From Prochlorothrix hollandica PCC 9006 = CALU 1027 (GTDB taxonomy: Bacteria; Cyanobacteriota; Cyanobacteriia; Prochlorotrichales; Prochlorotrichaceae): a DNA stretch of 64,000 bases. The notes under the pieces were generated by a model. It did no database searches. It saw only the letters and a list, made by a program, of their open reading frames with translations, and had not been told where the DNA came from. How positions within the stretch are numbered: position 1 is the stretch's first letter; each line of letters starts with the position of its first letter. This document shows, piece after piece, positions 38,308-48,608 of this stretch. The position numbers and the translations under genes are program-made. The DNA is taken from NCBI RefSeq assembly GCF_000332315.1, contig NZ_KB235941.1, forward strand, positions 785,416-849,415, written 5' to 3'.

Positions 38308-39957
38308 ATGAGTATCCCGTCCCAGTCCGATTCCTCCGCCGCCGATCGCATCATTATTTTTGACACAACCCTCCGTGATGGGGAGCAGTCCCCCGGTGCC
38401 AGCCTCAACCTGGACGAGAAACTGACGATCGCGCGGCAACTGGCTCGGCTAGGGGTGGATATCATCGAAGCGGGATTCCCCTACGCCAGTTCCGGTGATT
38501 TTGAAGCGGTGCAGCGCATCGCCGAAACCGTGGGTGCCAGCCTCGACGGACCCACCATCTGCGGCCTCGCCCGGGCCACCCGCCACGACATCAAGGCGGC
38601 AGGGGATGCCCTCAAACCCGCTGCAAAACCGCGCATCCACACCTTTTTGGCCTCTTCCGATATTCACCTGCAATATAAGCTCAAGAAGACTCGGGCCGAG
38701 GTGCTGGAAATCGCCCCGGAAATGGTGGCCTATGCCAAGACCTTTGTCGATGATGTGGAGTTTTCCCCGGAAGATGCGGGCCGCTCCGATCCGGAATTTC
38801 TTTACCCCCTGTTGGAGGCGGTGATCGCCGCTGGGGCCACCACCGTTAATATTCCCGACACCGTGGGCTACACCACTCCCGGTGAGTTTGGTGCCCTGAT
38901 TCGGGGCATTAAGGACAATGTCAGCAACATTGACCAAGCCATTATTTCCGTCCATGGCCACAATGACCTGGGGTTGGCGGTGGCCAATTTCCTGGAGGCG
39001 GTCAAAAATGGGGCGCGGCAGTTGGAATGCACCATCAACGGCATTGGGGAACGGGCCGGCAATGCAGCCCTGGAAGAGTTGGTGATGGCCCTCCATGTGC
39101 GGCGACAGTATTTCAATCCCTTCCTCGGTCGTGACCCCGAGTCGGAAGCCCCCCTGACCCAGATTCAGACCCAGGAAATCTACAAAACCTCCCGTCTGGT
39201 GTCGAATCTCACCGGGATGTCGGTGCAGCCCAACAAGGCGATCGTCGGGACCAACGCCTTTGCCCATGAGTCGGGGATTCACCAGGATGGGATGCTGAAG
39301 AACAAGCGCACCTACGAGATCATGGATGCGGAGTTGATTGGTCTCAACACCAACCGCATCACCCTGGGCAAGCTGTCGGGGCGCAATGCCTTCCGGAGCC
39401 GCTTGATGGAACTGGGGTTTGAGTTGGCCGATGAGGAACTGAACAAAGCCTTTGCCCGTTTTAAGGATGTGGCCGATAAAAAGCGGGAGGTGACGGATTG
39501 GGATTTGGAGGCGATCGTCAACGACGAAACCCAACAGGCTGCTGATCTGTTCCAACTGAAGCGGGTGCAGGTGTCCTGCGGCAGTCCGGCCTGTCCCACC
39601 GCCACCATTACTCTCCAAACCCCCGATGGTGCCCTGTTGACCGATGCGGCCACGGGAACCGGACCGGTGGATGCGGTCTACCGCGCCATTAATCGCATGG
39701 TGAAGGTGCCCAATGAACTGATCGAGTTTTCCGTCAAGTCGGTGACGGAGGGCATTGATGCCATGGGGGAGGTGACCATTCGCCTGCGCCATGAGTCCCG
39801 GATTTTTTCCGGCCATGCTGCCAACACGGACATTATTGTGGCCTCCGCCCAAGCCTATGTCCATGCCCTCAATCGCCTCTATGCTTCGGTCCATAGCCAA
39901 ACCACGTTTAAGGCTGGACAACCCGCCTTTAGTGCGGAAAAGGTGACTGGTATCTAA
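38308..39957 (+). CDS. leuA: 2-isopropylmalate synthase LeuA
   Basis: LeuA joins acetyl-CoA and 2-oxoisovalerate in leucine synthesis. The 549-aa length is normal. The catalytic barrel carries [16 protein letters not shown] and the metal histidines in [16 protein letters not shown], then [12 protein letters not shown]. The C-terminal part (about 400-540) is the leucine-sensing regulatory domain. The ATG at 38308 (MSIPSQSD) is used; a TTG at 38296 would add four residues. Together with ilvB it supplies branched-chain synthesis, though the two are 23 kb apart. Confidence 0.97.
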   Translation: MSIPSQSDSSAADRIIIFDTTLRDGEQSPGASLNLDEKLTIARQLARLGVDIIEAGFPYASSGDFEAVQRIAETVGASLDGPTICGLARATRHDIKAAGDALKPAAKPRIHTFLASSDIHLQYKLKKTRAEVLEIAPEMVAYAKTFVDDVEFSPEDAGRSDPEFLYPLLEAVIAAGATTVNIPDTVGYTTPGEFGALIRGIKDNVSNIDQAIISVHGHNDLGLAVANFLEAVKNGARQLECTINGIGERAGNAALEELVMALHVRRQYFNPFLGRDPESEAPLTQIQTQEIYKTSRLVSNLTGMSVQPNKAIVGTNAFAHESGIHQDGMLKNKRTYEIMDAELIGLNTNRITLGKLSGRNAFRSRLMELGFELADEELNKAFARFKDVADKKREVTDWDLEAIVNDETQQAADLFQLKRVQVSCGSPACPTATITLQTPDGALLTDAATGTGPVDAVYRAINRMVKVPNELIEFSVKSVTEGIDAMGEVTIRLRHESRIFSGHAANTDIIVASAQAYVHALNRLYASVHSQTTFKAGQPAFSAEKVTGI

Positions 39958-40055
39958 GGATTAGGGTTAAGCCTAAGGTTGCACCGATGGCGATCGATTG
40001 CTGGTTTGCCGGCAGCGATCGCCCTCCAAACACCTGTGCAACCTAAGCTAAAAAC

Positions 40056-40256
40056 TTAGCCCACAATCGTAGGTTGGCTAATCGTAGGTTGGCTAGAGGA
40101 ACGAAACCCAACGAGCAACCTTGGCTCCCTAACCACTGCCCCAATCTCATTGCCAATCAGGGCAATAAAGCCGACGATCGTCCCATTGCAGTCAGCCACC
40201 CATGTTTCTGCATTAGGTAGATATAGATTTGGGTTGTCGTGCCGTGCTTTATCCAC
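40056..40256 (-). pseudogene. GNAT acetyltransferase fragment
   Basis: The product reads LPNAETWVADCNGTIVGFIA then LIGNEIGA, which is the middle of a GNAT domain (strands 2 to 4). The acetyl-CoA-binding (Q/R)xxGxG/A segment and most of both ends are missing, and a stop lies just upstream. It is a broken relic. The end of the frame runs over a short direct repeat (CCACAATCGTAGGTTGGCTA). Confidence 0.55.
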
Positions 40257-40358
40257 TCTCCGGAGAGCCTTCTAATCTTGTATTCCAAATACACTGATCT
40301 GCCGTTAGGTGTTTAGTTTTTTAAGTAACGATGGTCATGGTCTTAGATTAGGTGTTAT

Positions 40359-40895
40359 GTGTCACGGGATTTTAGTTTGAGCAAAAGAGACTGGTTAAGA
40401 CTTCCTATCGTCTCGACTGGGGCTGAGTACTTGGTCATGGGTCACCTGATGAGGCGGAATATACTTACTTACAAGGCACCAGAAGGCAACGAAGGTTACG
40501 ATCTTATCTGCATTCACCCAGACCCTAGGTATAAGCCAAAAGATTATGAAAAGGTACAAATTCGTATTCAAGTGAAAAGTCGTTACGCTACTGACTGTGA
40601 TCGTGGTTTTCCTATTAAGGAAAAAGCGCTTGATGCCTTTGATTTTCTGGTGGTGGTTTTTCTAAATATTGGCAAGTTTTACGGAAATAACGACGGATCC
40701 ACAGGAGTAGAAGTACCCGAATTTTATACACTAACACCAGAATTCATTAAAAAACATCATAATACATCTTCTGTCTGGCAAAAAGTTAGTCTAAAGAAAC
40801 TACAGGCAGAAATTGAGCCATTCAAAAACAGTACAGGTTTTGAACTTATTGCAGAGGCGCTGGGTGTTCCGCCACCAAGGAAACATAGAACATAA
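40359..40895 (+). CDS. PD-(D/E)XK nuclease-like protein of unknown function
   Basis: The 178-aa product has a possible nuclease core: [16 protein letters not shown] (with a conserved Glu), [14 protein letters not shown] (Asp), then [12 protein letters not shown], which matches the (D/E)xK-type Q-V-K motif. This is the pattern of DUF4365-like or Holliday-junction-type nucleases. It starts with GTG at 40359; no ATG in frame lies upstream. The base composition is AT-rich relative to leuA, suggesting transfer. No methylase or ATPase gene is adjacent, so a restriction role is unproven. Confidence 0.6.
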   Translation: MSRDFSLSKRDWLRLPIVSTGAEYLVMGHLMRRNILTYKAPEGNEGYDLICIHPDPRYKPKDYEKVQIRIQVKSRYATDCDRGFPIKEKALDAFDFLVVVFLNIGKFYGNNDGSTGVEVPEFYTLTPEFIKKHHNTSSVWQKVSLKKLQAEIEPFKNSTGFELIAEALGVPPPRKHRT

Positions 40896-41159
40896 CAGGG
40901 ATCCTATTGAACACTACGTGCCAGTGAGCGTTGGTAAACGACAGAATTAATCCGGGCTAGCAACCCGATAACCTCATTTAGTTTCACCTTGTGACTTCCC
41001 AACGCGATCCATGCCCTAACCGATTCAGCAACACCAAAACTGCTTCGATCGCCCACCCCATGGATTTAGGATCACAACTTAACCTGAAGAACCAGCCACC
41101 TGCCTAACCCACGGTCTACAGTAAACAGAGCTTGACTGCTGACCAGAGGTTTGTGACCC

Positions 41160-41747
41160 ATGACTACCGTTGCCCAGCGCTTCACCTTAGCGGACTACCT
41201 CGCCCACTGTGACGGCACCGACACAAACTATGAACTCCACCAAGGAGAACTGATCCCCATGGCCCTAGGAACCGGATGGCACGGCGACATTGCCGATCGC
41301 CTGAACACTGAGTTTCGTCGGGAAATTGAACGACTCAGCCTACCTTGGGTTTCTCGCCAACTGGCGATCGGTCTACAGTCACCCCGGGGGAGCCGCTGGG
41401 ATACTTGTCGCATCCCCGATCTGGTGGTGCTACCCCAGGCCCAGTGGCAAACCCTCAAGGGAAAAGAGGCCGTGATTACCTTAGATCAGGATCCGCCGTT
41501 ACTGGTGGTGGAAGTGGTCAGTGAATCGACAAAAATAACCGATTATCGCCATAAACAGGTTGAATATAGCTATTTGAGCATTCCAGAATATTGGATTGTC
41601 GATCCCCTAACGGAAAAAGTCAGCATCCTGGTGCTGGTGGAGGGCATGTATGACGTTGAGGGGTTCCAGGGAGACCAGCCACTGCGATCGGCCACCTTCC
41701 CCCACCTGCACCTCAGCCCCGCCCAGATTTTGGATGCCCAAGGTTGA
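41160..41747 (+). CDS. Uma2-family (DUF820) endonuclease-like protein
   Basis: The 195-aa product is a typical Uma2 member, a family very abundant in cyanobacteria. The PD-(D/E)XK core is RIPDLVVLPQ and LLVVEVVSESTKITDYRHK, followed by VEYSYLSIPEYWIVDP. The N-terminus RFTLADYLAHCDGTDTNYEL is also standard. The function is unknown; single copies like this are often orphan genes thought to be mobile. The gene stands alone between the nuclease-like gene and chlH. Confidence 0.9.
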   Translation: MTTVAQRFTLADYLAHCDGTDTNYELHQGELIPMALGTGWHGDIADRLNTEFRREIERLSLPWVSRQLAIGLQSPRGSRWDTCRIPDLVVLPQAQWQTLKGKEAVITLDQDPPLLVVEVVSESTKITDYRHKQVEYSYLSIPEYWIVDPLTEKVSILVLVEGMYDVEGFQGDQPLRSATFPHLHLSPAQILDAQG

Positions 41748-42030
41748 TGAAGGCTTTGTTATAAACCGTCTTTGTCTAGGGGCACCAGATTACAGAATTG
41801 TGTCAGTTGGGGGCTGTAACCCCCCTGGAGTGCAGGTTTTCTGGTAAAAGATTGTAAAGGAATGTAATCTCAGGCACGTTTTAAGATTTGTTTATTGATC
41901 CGCAATTATCCCATTTATTTATACCCCTTGGGATCCTAGAGCAAAATCGGTTACCCCCGTTTTGCTCTAGCCGTGCCTGGGATCAACCGTTCCCCACCTC
42001 AACCCCCAATCCAGAAGGAGATCATCCCCT

Positions 42031-45000
42031 ATGTTCACCCAAGTCAAGCCAACCGTGCGCCACATCACGCCGGACGACTTGAACGGTCGCACCCTCGTTA
42101 AGGTGGTCTATGTTGTTCTGGAACCCCAGTATCAAAGTTCCCTCTCCGCAGCGGTGCGGGCCATCAACAAAACCAACCCCGATGTGGCCATTGAAATCAT
42201 TGGCTACCTGATCGAGGAACTGCGCAGCGCCGATAACTACGAAGCCTTGAAGAAGGACATCGCCGAGGCCAATATCTTTATTGCTTCGTTGATTTTCATT
42301 GAAGACTTGGCGGATAAGTTGGTGGAAGCCGTGGCTCCCCACCGCGATCGCCTGGATGCGGCCATCGTCTTCCCCTCCATGCCCCAGGTCATGCGCCTCA
42401 ACAAGCTGGGGACCTTCTCCATGGCCCAGTTAGGCCAATCCAAGAGCGCCATCGGCCAGTTCATGAAGAAGCGCAAGGAGCAGTCTGGCGCATCCTTCCA
42501 GGATGGGATGTTGAAGCTGCTGCGGACCCTGCCCAAGGTGCTGAAATACCTGCCCGTGGAAAAGGCCCAGGATGCCCGTAGCTTCATGTTGGGGCTGCAA
42601 TATTGGCTGGGGGGTTCCGAGGAGAACCTGACCAACTTCCTGTTGATGATCACCGACAAATACATCTTTAAGAAAGAACAGAGTCTGGCGGATCTGAAGT
42701 ACGCCGAGCCGGTGGTCTACCCCGACATGGGCATTTGGCACCCCCTGGCCCCCCAGATGTTCGAGGACATTAAGGAATACCTCAACTGGTACCAGTCCCG
42801 GCGGGATATTGATGGGAAGCTGAAGCGGGAGGATGCCCCCTGCATTGGTTTGGTGCTGCAACGCACCCACCTGGTGACCGGGGACAATGCCCACTATGTG
42901 GCGATCGTCCAGGAGTTGGAGTACATGGGGGCGCGGGTGATTCCCGTCTTTGCCGGGGGTCTGGACTTTTCCAAACCCGTGGATTCCTACTTCTTTGATC
43001 CCCTGAATCCCCACCAGGCCATCGTCGATACTGCCGTCTCCCTCACCGGCTTTGCGTTGGTGGGTGGACCCGCCCGCCAGGATCACCCCAAGGCGATCGA
43101 AACCCTCAAAAAACTGAACCGCCCCTACATGGTGGCCCTGCCCCTGGTGTTCCAAACCACGGAGGAGTGGGAAGAAAGCGATCTGGGGTTGCACCCGATC
43201 CAGGTGGCCCTGCAAATTGCTATTCCTGAATTGGATGGGGCGATCGAGCCGATCGTCATGTCCGGGCGGGACGGAGCCACCGGTAAGGCCATCTCCCTGC
43301 AAGATCGCGTCGAGGCCATCTGTCAGCGGGCGGTGAAGTGGGCCAATCTGCGGGTTAAGCCCAAAGCCGAGAAAAAGCTCGCCATTACGGTGTTTAGCTT
43401 TCCCCCCGACAAAGGGAACGTGGGTACTGCGGCCTATTTAGATGTGTTCGGATCCATCCACCGGGTCATGCTGGCCATGAAGGACCAGGGCTACAGCATC
43501 GGTGAGGTGCCCGACACCCCCGAAGCACTGATGCAGGCGGTGATCCACGATGCCCAGGCCCAGTACGCCAGCCCTGAGTTAAATGTGGCCTACCGGATGC
43601 CCGTGCGGGAATATGAGCAACTGACCCCCTATTCCGAGCGGCTAGAGGAAAACTGGGGACCGCCCCCCGGCCACCTCAACACCGATGGGGAAAACCTGCT
43701 GATCTATGGTCAGCACTTCGGCAACCTTTTCATTGGGGTGCAGCCCACCTTTGGCTATGAAGGGGATCCCATGCGGCTGCTATTTTCCCGATCGGCCAGC
43801 CCCCACCATGGTTTTGCCGCCTACTACACCTATCTGGAGCAGGTGTGGGCAGCGGATGCGGTGTTGCACTTCGGCACCCATGGTTCCCTGGAGTTTATGC
43901 CCGGTAAGCAAATGGGTATGTCCGGTCTCTGCTATCCCGACAGCTTGATTGGCAGCATTCCCAATCTCTACTACTACGCCGCCAATAACCCCAGCGAAGC
44001 GACGATCGCCAAGCGCCGGGGCTATGCCTCCACCATCAGCTACCTCACCCCCCCCGCTGAAAATGCCGGTCTCTACAAGGGCTTAAAGGAACTGAGCGAG
44101 TTGATTGGTTCCTACCAAACCCTCAAGGATGGGAGCCGGGGGGTTGCCATTGTTAACTCGATCTCCGATCAAGCCCGCATCTGCAACCTGGACAAAGACA
44201 TTCAACTGCCCGATGGGGATGCCAAGGACCTGACCCAAGAGGATCGGGATAACTTGGTGGGGCTGGTGTACCGCAAGTTGATGGAAATTGAGTCCCGGCT
44301 CTTGCCCTGCGGTCTCCATGTCATCGGCAAACCCCCCACCCGGGAAGAAGCAGTGGCCACCTTGGTCAACATTGCCAGCCTCGATCGGGAAGAGGACGGC
44401 ATCTGGAGCTTGCCCACCATCATTGCCCGGAGCCTGGGCCGCAACATGGAAGAGGTCTACCGCAATGCGGACAAGGGCATCCTCACCGATGTGGAACTAC
44501 TCCAGGAAATCACCCTGGCCTGCCGTGGGGCAGTGGGTTCCCTGGTCACGGAGCAAACGGACGACGAAGGCCGGGTTTCCCTGCTGTCTCGCCTGAATAT
44601 CTTCGCCAAAAAGGCAGAAAAGCTGGATCCTTGGGTTAAATCGCTCCATGACTCCGGCTACCAGGCTGTGGATGCTGAATTGCTCAAACCCCTGTTTGAG
44701 TTCCTCCAGTTCTGCCTAGAGCAGGTGTGCGCGGACAACGAGCTAGGGGGGCTGCTCAGTGCCCTGGAGGGTCAGTATGTGCTGCCGGGTCCTGGCGGTG
44801 ACCCCATCCGTAACCCCAAGGTGCTGCCCACTGGCAAGAATATCCACGCCCTCGATCCCCAGTCCATCCCCACTACGGCGGCGGTGCAGTCGGCTAAGGT
44901 GGTGGTCGATCGCTTGCTCGATCGCCAGAAACAGGAAAACGGCGGGAACTATCCGGAGACGATCGCCTGTGTCCTCTGGGGCACCGACAACATCAAAACC

Positions 45001-46020
45001 TACGGGGAATCCCTGGCCCAAATCCTCTGGATGGTGGGGGTGAAGCCCATGCCCGACTCCCTGGGGCGCATCAACAAGCTGGAACTGATTTCCCTGGAAG
45101 AACTGGGGCGGCCCCGGGTCGATGTGGTGGTCAACTGTTCGGGGGTGTTCCGGGATCTGTTCATTAATCAAATGGCGTTGCTCGATCGGGCCATCAAAAT
45201 GGCCGCTGAAGCCGATGAACCCCTGGAGATGAACTTTGTCCGCAAGCACGCCCTCAAGCAAGCGGCAGACATGGGCATTAATCTGCGGGAAGCGGCCACC
45301 CGCGTCTTCTCCAATGCCTCCGGATCCTATTCCTCCAATGTCAATTTGGCGGTGGAAAATAGCACCTGGGAAAATGAGGGGGAACTCCAGGAAATGTATC
45401 TGAAGCGCAAGTCGTTTGCCTTCAATTCCGACAATCCCGGTGTCATGGATCAGGCCCGCGACCTGTTTGAGCAGTCCCTCAGCACCGCCGAAGCCACGTT
45501 CCAAAACCTGGACTCGTCGGAAATCTCCCTCACTGATGTGTCCCACTACTACGACTCTGACCCCACCAATGTGGTGGCCGGGTTGCGCAAGGACGGCAAG
45601 AAGCCCGCTGCCTACATGGCGGATACGACGACGGCCAATGCCCAGGTGCGCACTTTGTCGGAAACGGTGCGCCTAGACTCCCGCACGAAAATGCTCAATC
45701 CTAAGTGGTATGAGGGGATGCTCTCCCACGGCTATGAGGGGGTGCGGGAACTTTCCAAGCGCCTGGTCCACACCATGGGCTGGTCCGCCACGGCGGGTGC
45801 GGTGGACAATTGGGTCTATGAGGACGCAAACGAAACCTTCATCAAGGATGAGGAAATGCGCAAGCGTTTGCTGAACATGAACCCCAACTCGTTCCGCAAA
45901 ATGGTAACCACGTTCCTGGAGGCCAATGGTCGCGGCTATTGGGAAACCTCTGAGGAAAACCTGGAACTACTGCGGGATCTCTACCAAGAAGTGGAAGACC
46001 GCATCGAAGGCATCGAGTAA
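42031..46020 (+). CDS. chlH: Magnesium chelatase subunit ChlH
   Basis: ChlH is the porphyrin-binding subunit that, with ChlI and ChlD, inserts Mg into protoporphyrin IX, the first committed step to chlorophyll. The 1329-aa length is standard. Family blocks include [33 protein letters not shown] and [21 protein letters not shown] strong AGAAGGAGAT site precedes the ATG. The gene ends with a good hairpin (46046-46070). Its last 150 bases plus terminator recur, decayed, at 49535-49740, flanking an accessory segment. chlI and chlD are not in the window. Confidence 0.98.
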   Translation: MFTQVKPTVRHITPDDLNGRTLVKVVYVVLEPQYQSSLSAAVRAINKTNPDVAIEIIGYLIEELRSADNYEALKKDIAEANIFIASLIFIEDLADKLVEAVAPHRDRLDAAIVFPSMPQVMRLNKLGTFSMAQLGQSKSAIGQFMKKRKEQSGASFQDGMLKLLRTLPKVLKYLPVEKAQDARSFMLGLQYWLGGSEENLTNFLLMITDKYIFKKEQSLADLKYAEPVVYPDMGIWHPLAPQMFEDIKEYLNWYQSRRDIDGKLKREDAPCIGLVLQRTHLVTGDNAHYVAIVQELEYMGARVIPVFAGGLDFSKPVDSYFFDPLNPHQAIVDTAVSLTGFALVGGPARQDHPKAIETLKKLNRPYMVALPLVFQTTEEWEESDLGLHPIQVALQIAIPELDGAIEPIVMSGRDGATGKAISLQDRVEAICQRAVKWANLRVKPKAEKKLAITVFSFPPDKGNVGTAAYLDVFGSIHRVMLAMKDQGYSIGEVPDTPEALMQAVIHDAQAQYASPELNVAYRMPVREYEQLTPYSERLEENWGPPPGHLNTDGENLLIYGQHFGNLFIGVQPTFGYEGDPMRLLFSRSASPHHGFAAYYTYLEQVWAADAVLHFGTHGSLEFMPGKQMGMSGLCYPDSLIGSIPNLYYYAANNPSEATIAKRRGYASTISYLTPPAENAGLYKGLKELSELIGSYQTLKDGSRGVAIVNSISDQARICNLDKDIQLPDGDAKDLTQEDRDNLVGLVYRKLMEIESRLLPCGLHVIGKPPTREEAVATLVNIASLDREEDGIWSLPTIIARSLGRNMEEVYRNADKGILTDVELLQEITLACRGAVGSLVTEQTDDEGRVSLLSRLNIFAKKAEKLDPWVKSLHDSGYQAVDAELLKPLFEFLQFCLEQVCADNELGGLLSALEGQYVLPGPGGDPIRNPKVLPTGKNIHALDPQSIPTTAAVQSAKVVVDRLLDRQKQENGGNYPETIACVLWGTDNIKTYGESLAQILWMVGVKPMPDSLGRINKLELISLEELGRPRVDVVVNCSGVFRDLFINQMALLDRAIKMAAEADEPLEMNFVRKHALKQAADMGINLREAATRVFSNASGSYSSNVNLAVENSTWENEGELQEMYLKRKSFAFNSDNPGVMDQARDLFEQSLSTAEATFQNLDSSEISLTDVSHYYDSDPTNVVAGLRKDGKKPAAYMADTTTANAQVRTLSETVRLDSRTKMLNPKWYEGMLSHGYEGVRELSKRLVHTMGWSATAGAVDNWVYEDANETFIKDEEMRKRLLNMNPNSFRKMVTTFLEANGRGYWETSEENLELLRDLYQEVEDRIEGIE

Positions 46021-46045
46021 TCTTGCTTTAGCCTTCTAACTCCCC

Positions 46046-46071
46046 ACGGGGGCCAGTCTCTGGCCCCCGTG
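46046..46071 (+). terminator. chlH terminator hairpin
   Basis: ACGGGGGCCAG and CTGGCCCCCGT form an 11-bp stem with a three-base loop 26 bases after the chlH stop. A weak T-rich stretch follows. A mutated version is present at 49715-49740 in the duplicated chlH end. Confidence 0.8.
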
Positions 46072-46187
46072 ATATTATTGTTTGTAGATAATTTGATGTA
46101 AAAGCGCTATGAGTAAGCAAATCAGCGATCAGTACAGTGTTTATGTTGCCCCTGGAATGAGGGGGTTGTATGAAGATGGTTGCCCTG

Positions 46188-46290
46188 TACAGCAACCCTA
46201 AATCAGTTGTAAGGATCTCGACGGCTGAAACCCTTGGTGTGGTGTGCCCCCTCCGGGGGCACACCACACGACCCATTTAGGACTGCTGTA
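46188..46290. mobile_element. TA-flanked MITE (family A), copy 5
   Basis: Starts TACAGCAACCCTAAATC and ends ATTTAGGACTGCTGTA, 103 bp. It lies just after the chlH terminator and its right part is read as the first residues of the following open frame. Confidence 0.8.
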
Positions 46291-46827
46291 GTTATAGACG
46301 AAAGAAACAATGAAGAACGCTTAAATCCTCAGAACTTAGATGACAAAATTAAAATATATGAACGTGAAACACGTGGATGGTTCTTTGCACATGTGGAGGG
46401 TTTACTGAATCAAGGTGGTCAACAAGCCTTTGATAATGGATTTGTAATTCTTATGATATGTGCTTCTTATTTTGAAGCAGTTGAGCAGTACAGAACTGGT
46501 CAATCAAGCTTTGGAAAAACCGGTAAATTCTTCAAAAATTCGATTAAGAGAGTTATCAAGGATGGTAATTTTGATAACTCTGAGCTTAATAATCTCCACA
46601 GTAAGTTTCGATGTGGCTTATTTCATAACGGAATGACTAAAAAAGGTGTGATATTTAATTTTGATTCTGAAAAAGCGATTAAATTTCAGGACTCAATGAT
46701 TATAATTAATCCCCAACGTCTCTTTATTTTAATTGAAGAAGATTTTGATCAATATCTTTATGAGTTAAGAGATACAAGATCTACTACTGTCCGAGAAAAC
46801 TTTAACAGAATTTTTTCCATTACCTAA
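46237..46827 (+). CDS. Unknown protein whose 5' end is derived from a MITE
   Basis: The product (about 196 aa) has a body with KIKIYERETRGWFFAHVEGL, NGFVILMICASYFEAVEQYR and a basic helix FGKTGKFFKNSIKRVI. It is AT-rich, with no domain that I recognise. Between the MITE end (46290) and residue 45 no ATG, GTG or TTG is in frame except one deep in the domain. The first usable starts (GTG at 46237 or 46240, TTG at 46234) therefore lie inside the MITE. Either the element replaced the original start, giving a MITE-coded leader (VWCAPSGGTPHDPFRTAV), or the gene is silenced. The next gene starts 9 bases after its stop. Confidence 0.55.
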   Translation: MWCAPSGGTPHDPFRTAVVIDERNNEERLNPQNLDDKIKIYERETRGWFFAHVEGLLNQGGQQAFDNGFVILMICASYFEAVEQYRTGQSSFGKTGKFFKNSIKRVIKDGNFDNSELNNLHSKFRCGLFHNGMTKKGVIFNFDSEKAIKFQDSMIIINPQRLFILIEEDFDQYLYELRDTRSTTVRENFNRIFSIT

Positions 46828-46836
46828 GAACTCAAT

Positions 46837-47235
46837 ATGGAAACAGCACCTACCGCTAAAGCACAATCTTCTGAGTTAAGCACTCCAGAAGTCTGGGAGG
46901 ATGACGATCTAGAGATGTTGGAGGAGTATGACTTTAGCAATGGACGACCCAATCCGTACTGCGCCCGTTACGCTGCAAACCCAAAGCATCATAAGCCAGG
47001 GATTTGCTTTGTGACGGATAGTGTGGGACGTAAGGTGGGAGTTTTGCTAAATCTGAGTCATTATCAAGAGGTTTGGGAAGAATACTCAAAGGGTGTTGAC
47101 TTGAGTGAGTTTCAGTTTTTGGGTACTCAGTCAGGAGACTATCATGAAGTTTTGTTAGAATTCGATCGGCACCTGGAGCTATGGCAGGGGATTTGTGACG
47201 CAATCATACAGTCTAGAATTGCCAGCAGATCTTAG
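46837..47235 (+). CDS. Antitoxin-like protein
   Basis: The 132-aa product has an N-terminal acidic segment EVWEDDDLEMLEEYDF and SNGRPNPYCARYAANP, resembling small cyanobacterial antitoxins. Then comes GICFVTDSVGRKVGVLLNLS followed by HYQEVWEEY, similar to Phd/YefM-type folds that bind a toxin and DNA. No clear toxin lies next to it: the gene before is an unknown, the gene after is an ATPase. Its last 70 bases recur at 49462-49536, before the duplicated chlH end. The family assignment is tentative. Confidence 0.5.
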   Translation: METAPTAKAQSSELSTPEVWEDDDLEMLEEYDFSNGRPNPYCARYAANPKHHKPGICFVTDSVGRKVGVLLNLSHYQEVWEEYSKGVDLSEFQFLGTQSGDYHEVLLEFDRHLELWQGICDAIIQSRIASRS

Positions 47236-47512
47236 GCTACCAATTTCAGCGCGCAACTTATCCAACATGGTTAAAAGAGGAGCTATAAACCCAAGTGATG
47301 CTCAGATTCTCTCAAAATTCCCAAATTTGTCATGGTTTCCTTAGCTAAGGTCGCTGAGGATCATGATACGTCTGTGATAGAGCTGATTCAGTTCTATATC
47401 GGCTAAGGTTCGCGCCAGCACTTGCAGAACTTAGAAGCGTAAAGCCGATCGCGGCCCGCAAAACTGAGGTATCATAAGCAATGATAGTTAGCCTGCTCTC
47501 AATGATTCCTTA

Positions 47513-48604
47513 ATGCTAAAGAAAATCCATATCCAAAGATTTCGCTGCTTCGAGAATCTTCAGGTTCATCCCTTCTCGCGTCTGAATCTCATCGGTGGCA
47601 AGAATAATGCCGGGAAAACTGCTTTACTTGAAGCCCTCTTCTTCCTCACCACCGGCACTGCCCTAGCTGCCCTACGTTTGAAAGCGGGACGGCGCGAATC
47701 ATCCGAACTGATGAAGCAGATCCCTGATCAAACCTGGATTGGTTTTTTTCATAATCAGGATGCTTCAACCCCCATAGAACTATGTGGCTACGATCAAGAA
47801 CAAAAGGTCAAGTCACTTAGGCTGAGTCTGGAAACGTCGATTGAAGTTTTAATTTCATCAGGTCAATCATCTCTTCATGAAGACTTTCAAGACTTCATTG
47901 AATTTGTCACAACTCATTCTAAACCTCCCTCAGCGTTGGTAGCTACCCTAATACAAGGTGAGAAAGAGCCGCATCAGACTTCTCTAATTGCAACGCGAAA
48001 GGGAATCCTCAATCTACGAGACAGTGATATACCAGATCCATTGATTATTCCTTCTGGCCTAAGAACAGATACTGAGGATCTGACTAAAGCATTTGATCTG
48101 GCGCGGCTTCAGGAAAAAGACGATCTAGTACTTCAGCTATTTCAGATTCTAGATCCTGCCATTGAGAGAATCGAAAGTTTCTCGATCGGGGAACCAAACC
48201 TATATCTAAAACGCAAAGGTCAGCCCAGATTACCCATCTGCCTATTTGGTGATGCCATCAACCGACTGGCAGACATTGCCCTTAAGATTGTCCACCATCC
48301 ATCAAGTGCTATCTTCATTGATGAAATTGAGAATGGTCTTCATTACAGTAACCAGAAAGCCTTCTGGCGGGGTCTCTTTCAACTCTGCCAAGAGCTAGAT
48401 ATTCAGATTTTTGCAACAACCCACAGCTTGGAAATGATCACAGCTTTTACCCAGGCGGGTCTTGAGTCTGAGCCAGAACAGTTTGCCTACTTCGAGCTAG
48501 CCCGTCACGCGAAGACCCAGAAGATTGTTGCAATTCACCGCAATCTCGACACTTTAAACTACACCTTACAGGCAGAGCAGGGTCAGGGAGTTCGGGGAGA
48601 GTAG
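47513..48604 (+). CDS. AAA/ABC-type ATPase paired with a DUF3226 protein
   Basis: The 363-aa protein begins MLKKIHIQRFRCFENLQVHP, typical of SMC-like (AAA15/AAA21) ATPases. Walker A is GGKNNAGKTA at residues 28-37, Walker B is in AIFIDEIENGLHYS, and the switch histidine is in ATTHSLEMITAF. A short middle region lacks a long coiled coil. The DUF3226 gene follows after 4 bases, so they form a cassette. Such ATPase-TOPRIM-type pairs include the PARIS system (AriA-AriB), which triggers toxicity on phage anti-restriction proteins; membership here is not shown. The cassette is AT-rich and lies inside the chlH-flanked segment. Confidence 0.85.
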   Translation: MLKKIHIQRFRCFENLQVHPFSRLNLIGGKNNAGKTALLEALFFLTTGTALAALRLKAGRRESSELMKQIPDQTWIGFFHNQDASTPIELCGYDQEQKVKSLRLSLETSIEVLISSGQSSLHEDFQDFIEFVTTHSKPPSALVATLIQGEKEPHQTSLIATRKGILNLRDSDIPDPLIIPSGLRTDTEDLTKAFDLARLQEKDDLVLQLFQILDPAIERIESFSIGEPNLYLKRKGQPRLPICLFGDAINRLADIALKIVHHPSSAIFIDEIENGLHYSNQKAFWRGLFQLCQELDIQIFATTHSLEMITAFTQAGLESEPEQFAYFELARHAKTQKIVAIHRNLDTLNYTLQAEQGQGVRGE

Positions 48605-48608
48605 AACC

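Noticed and set aside
46237-47235. Toxin-antitoxin pair formed by the unknown gene and the antitoxin-like gene
   Set aside because: The first protein shows no toxin fold or catalytic motif that I can name, and its 5' end is disturbed by a MITE, so a functional pair cannot be claimed.
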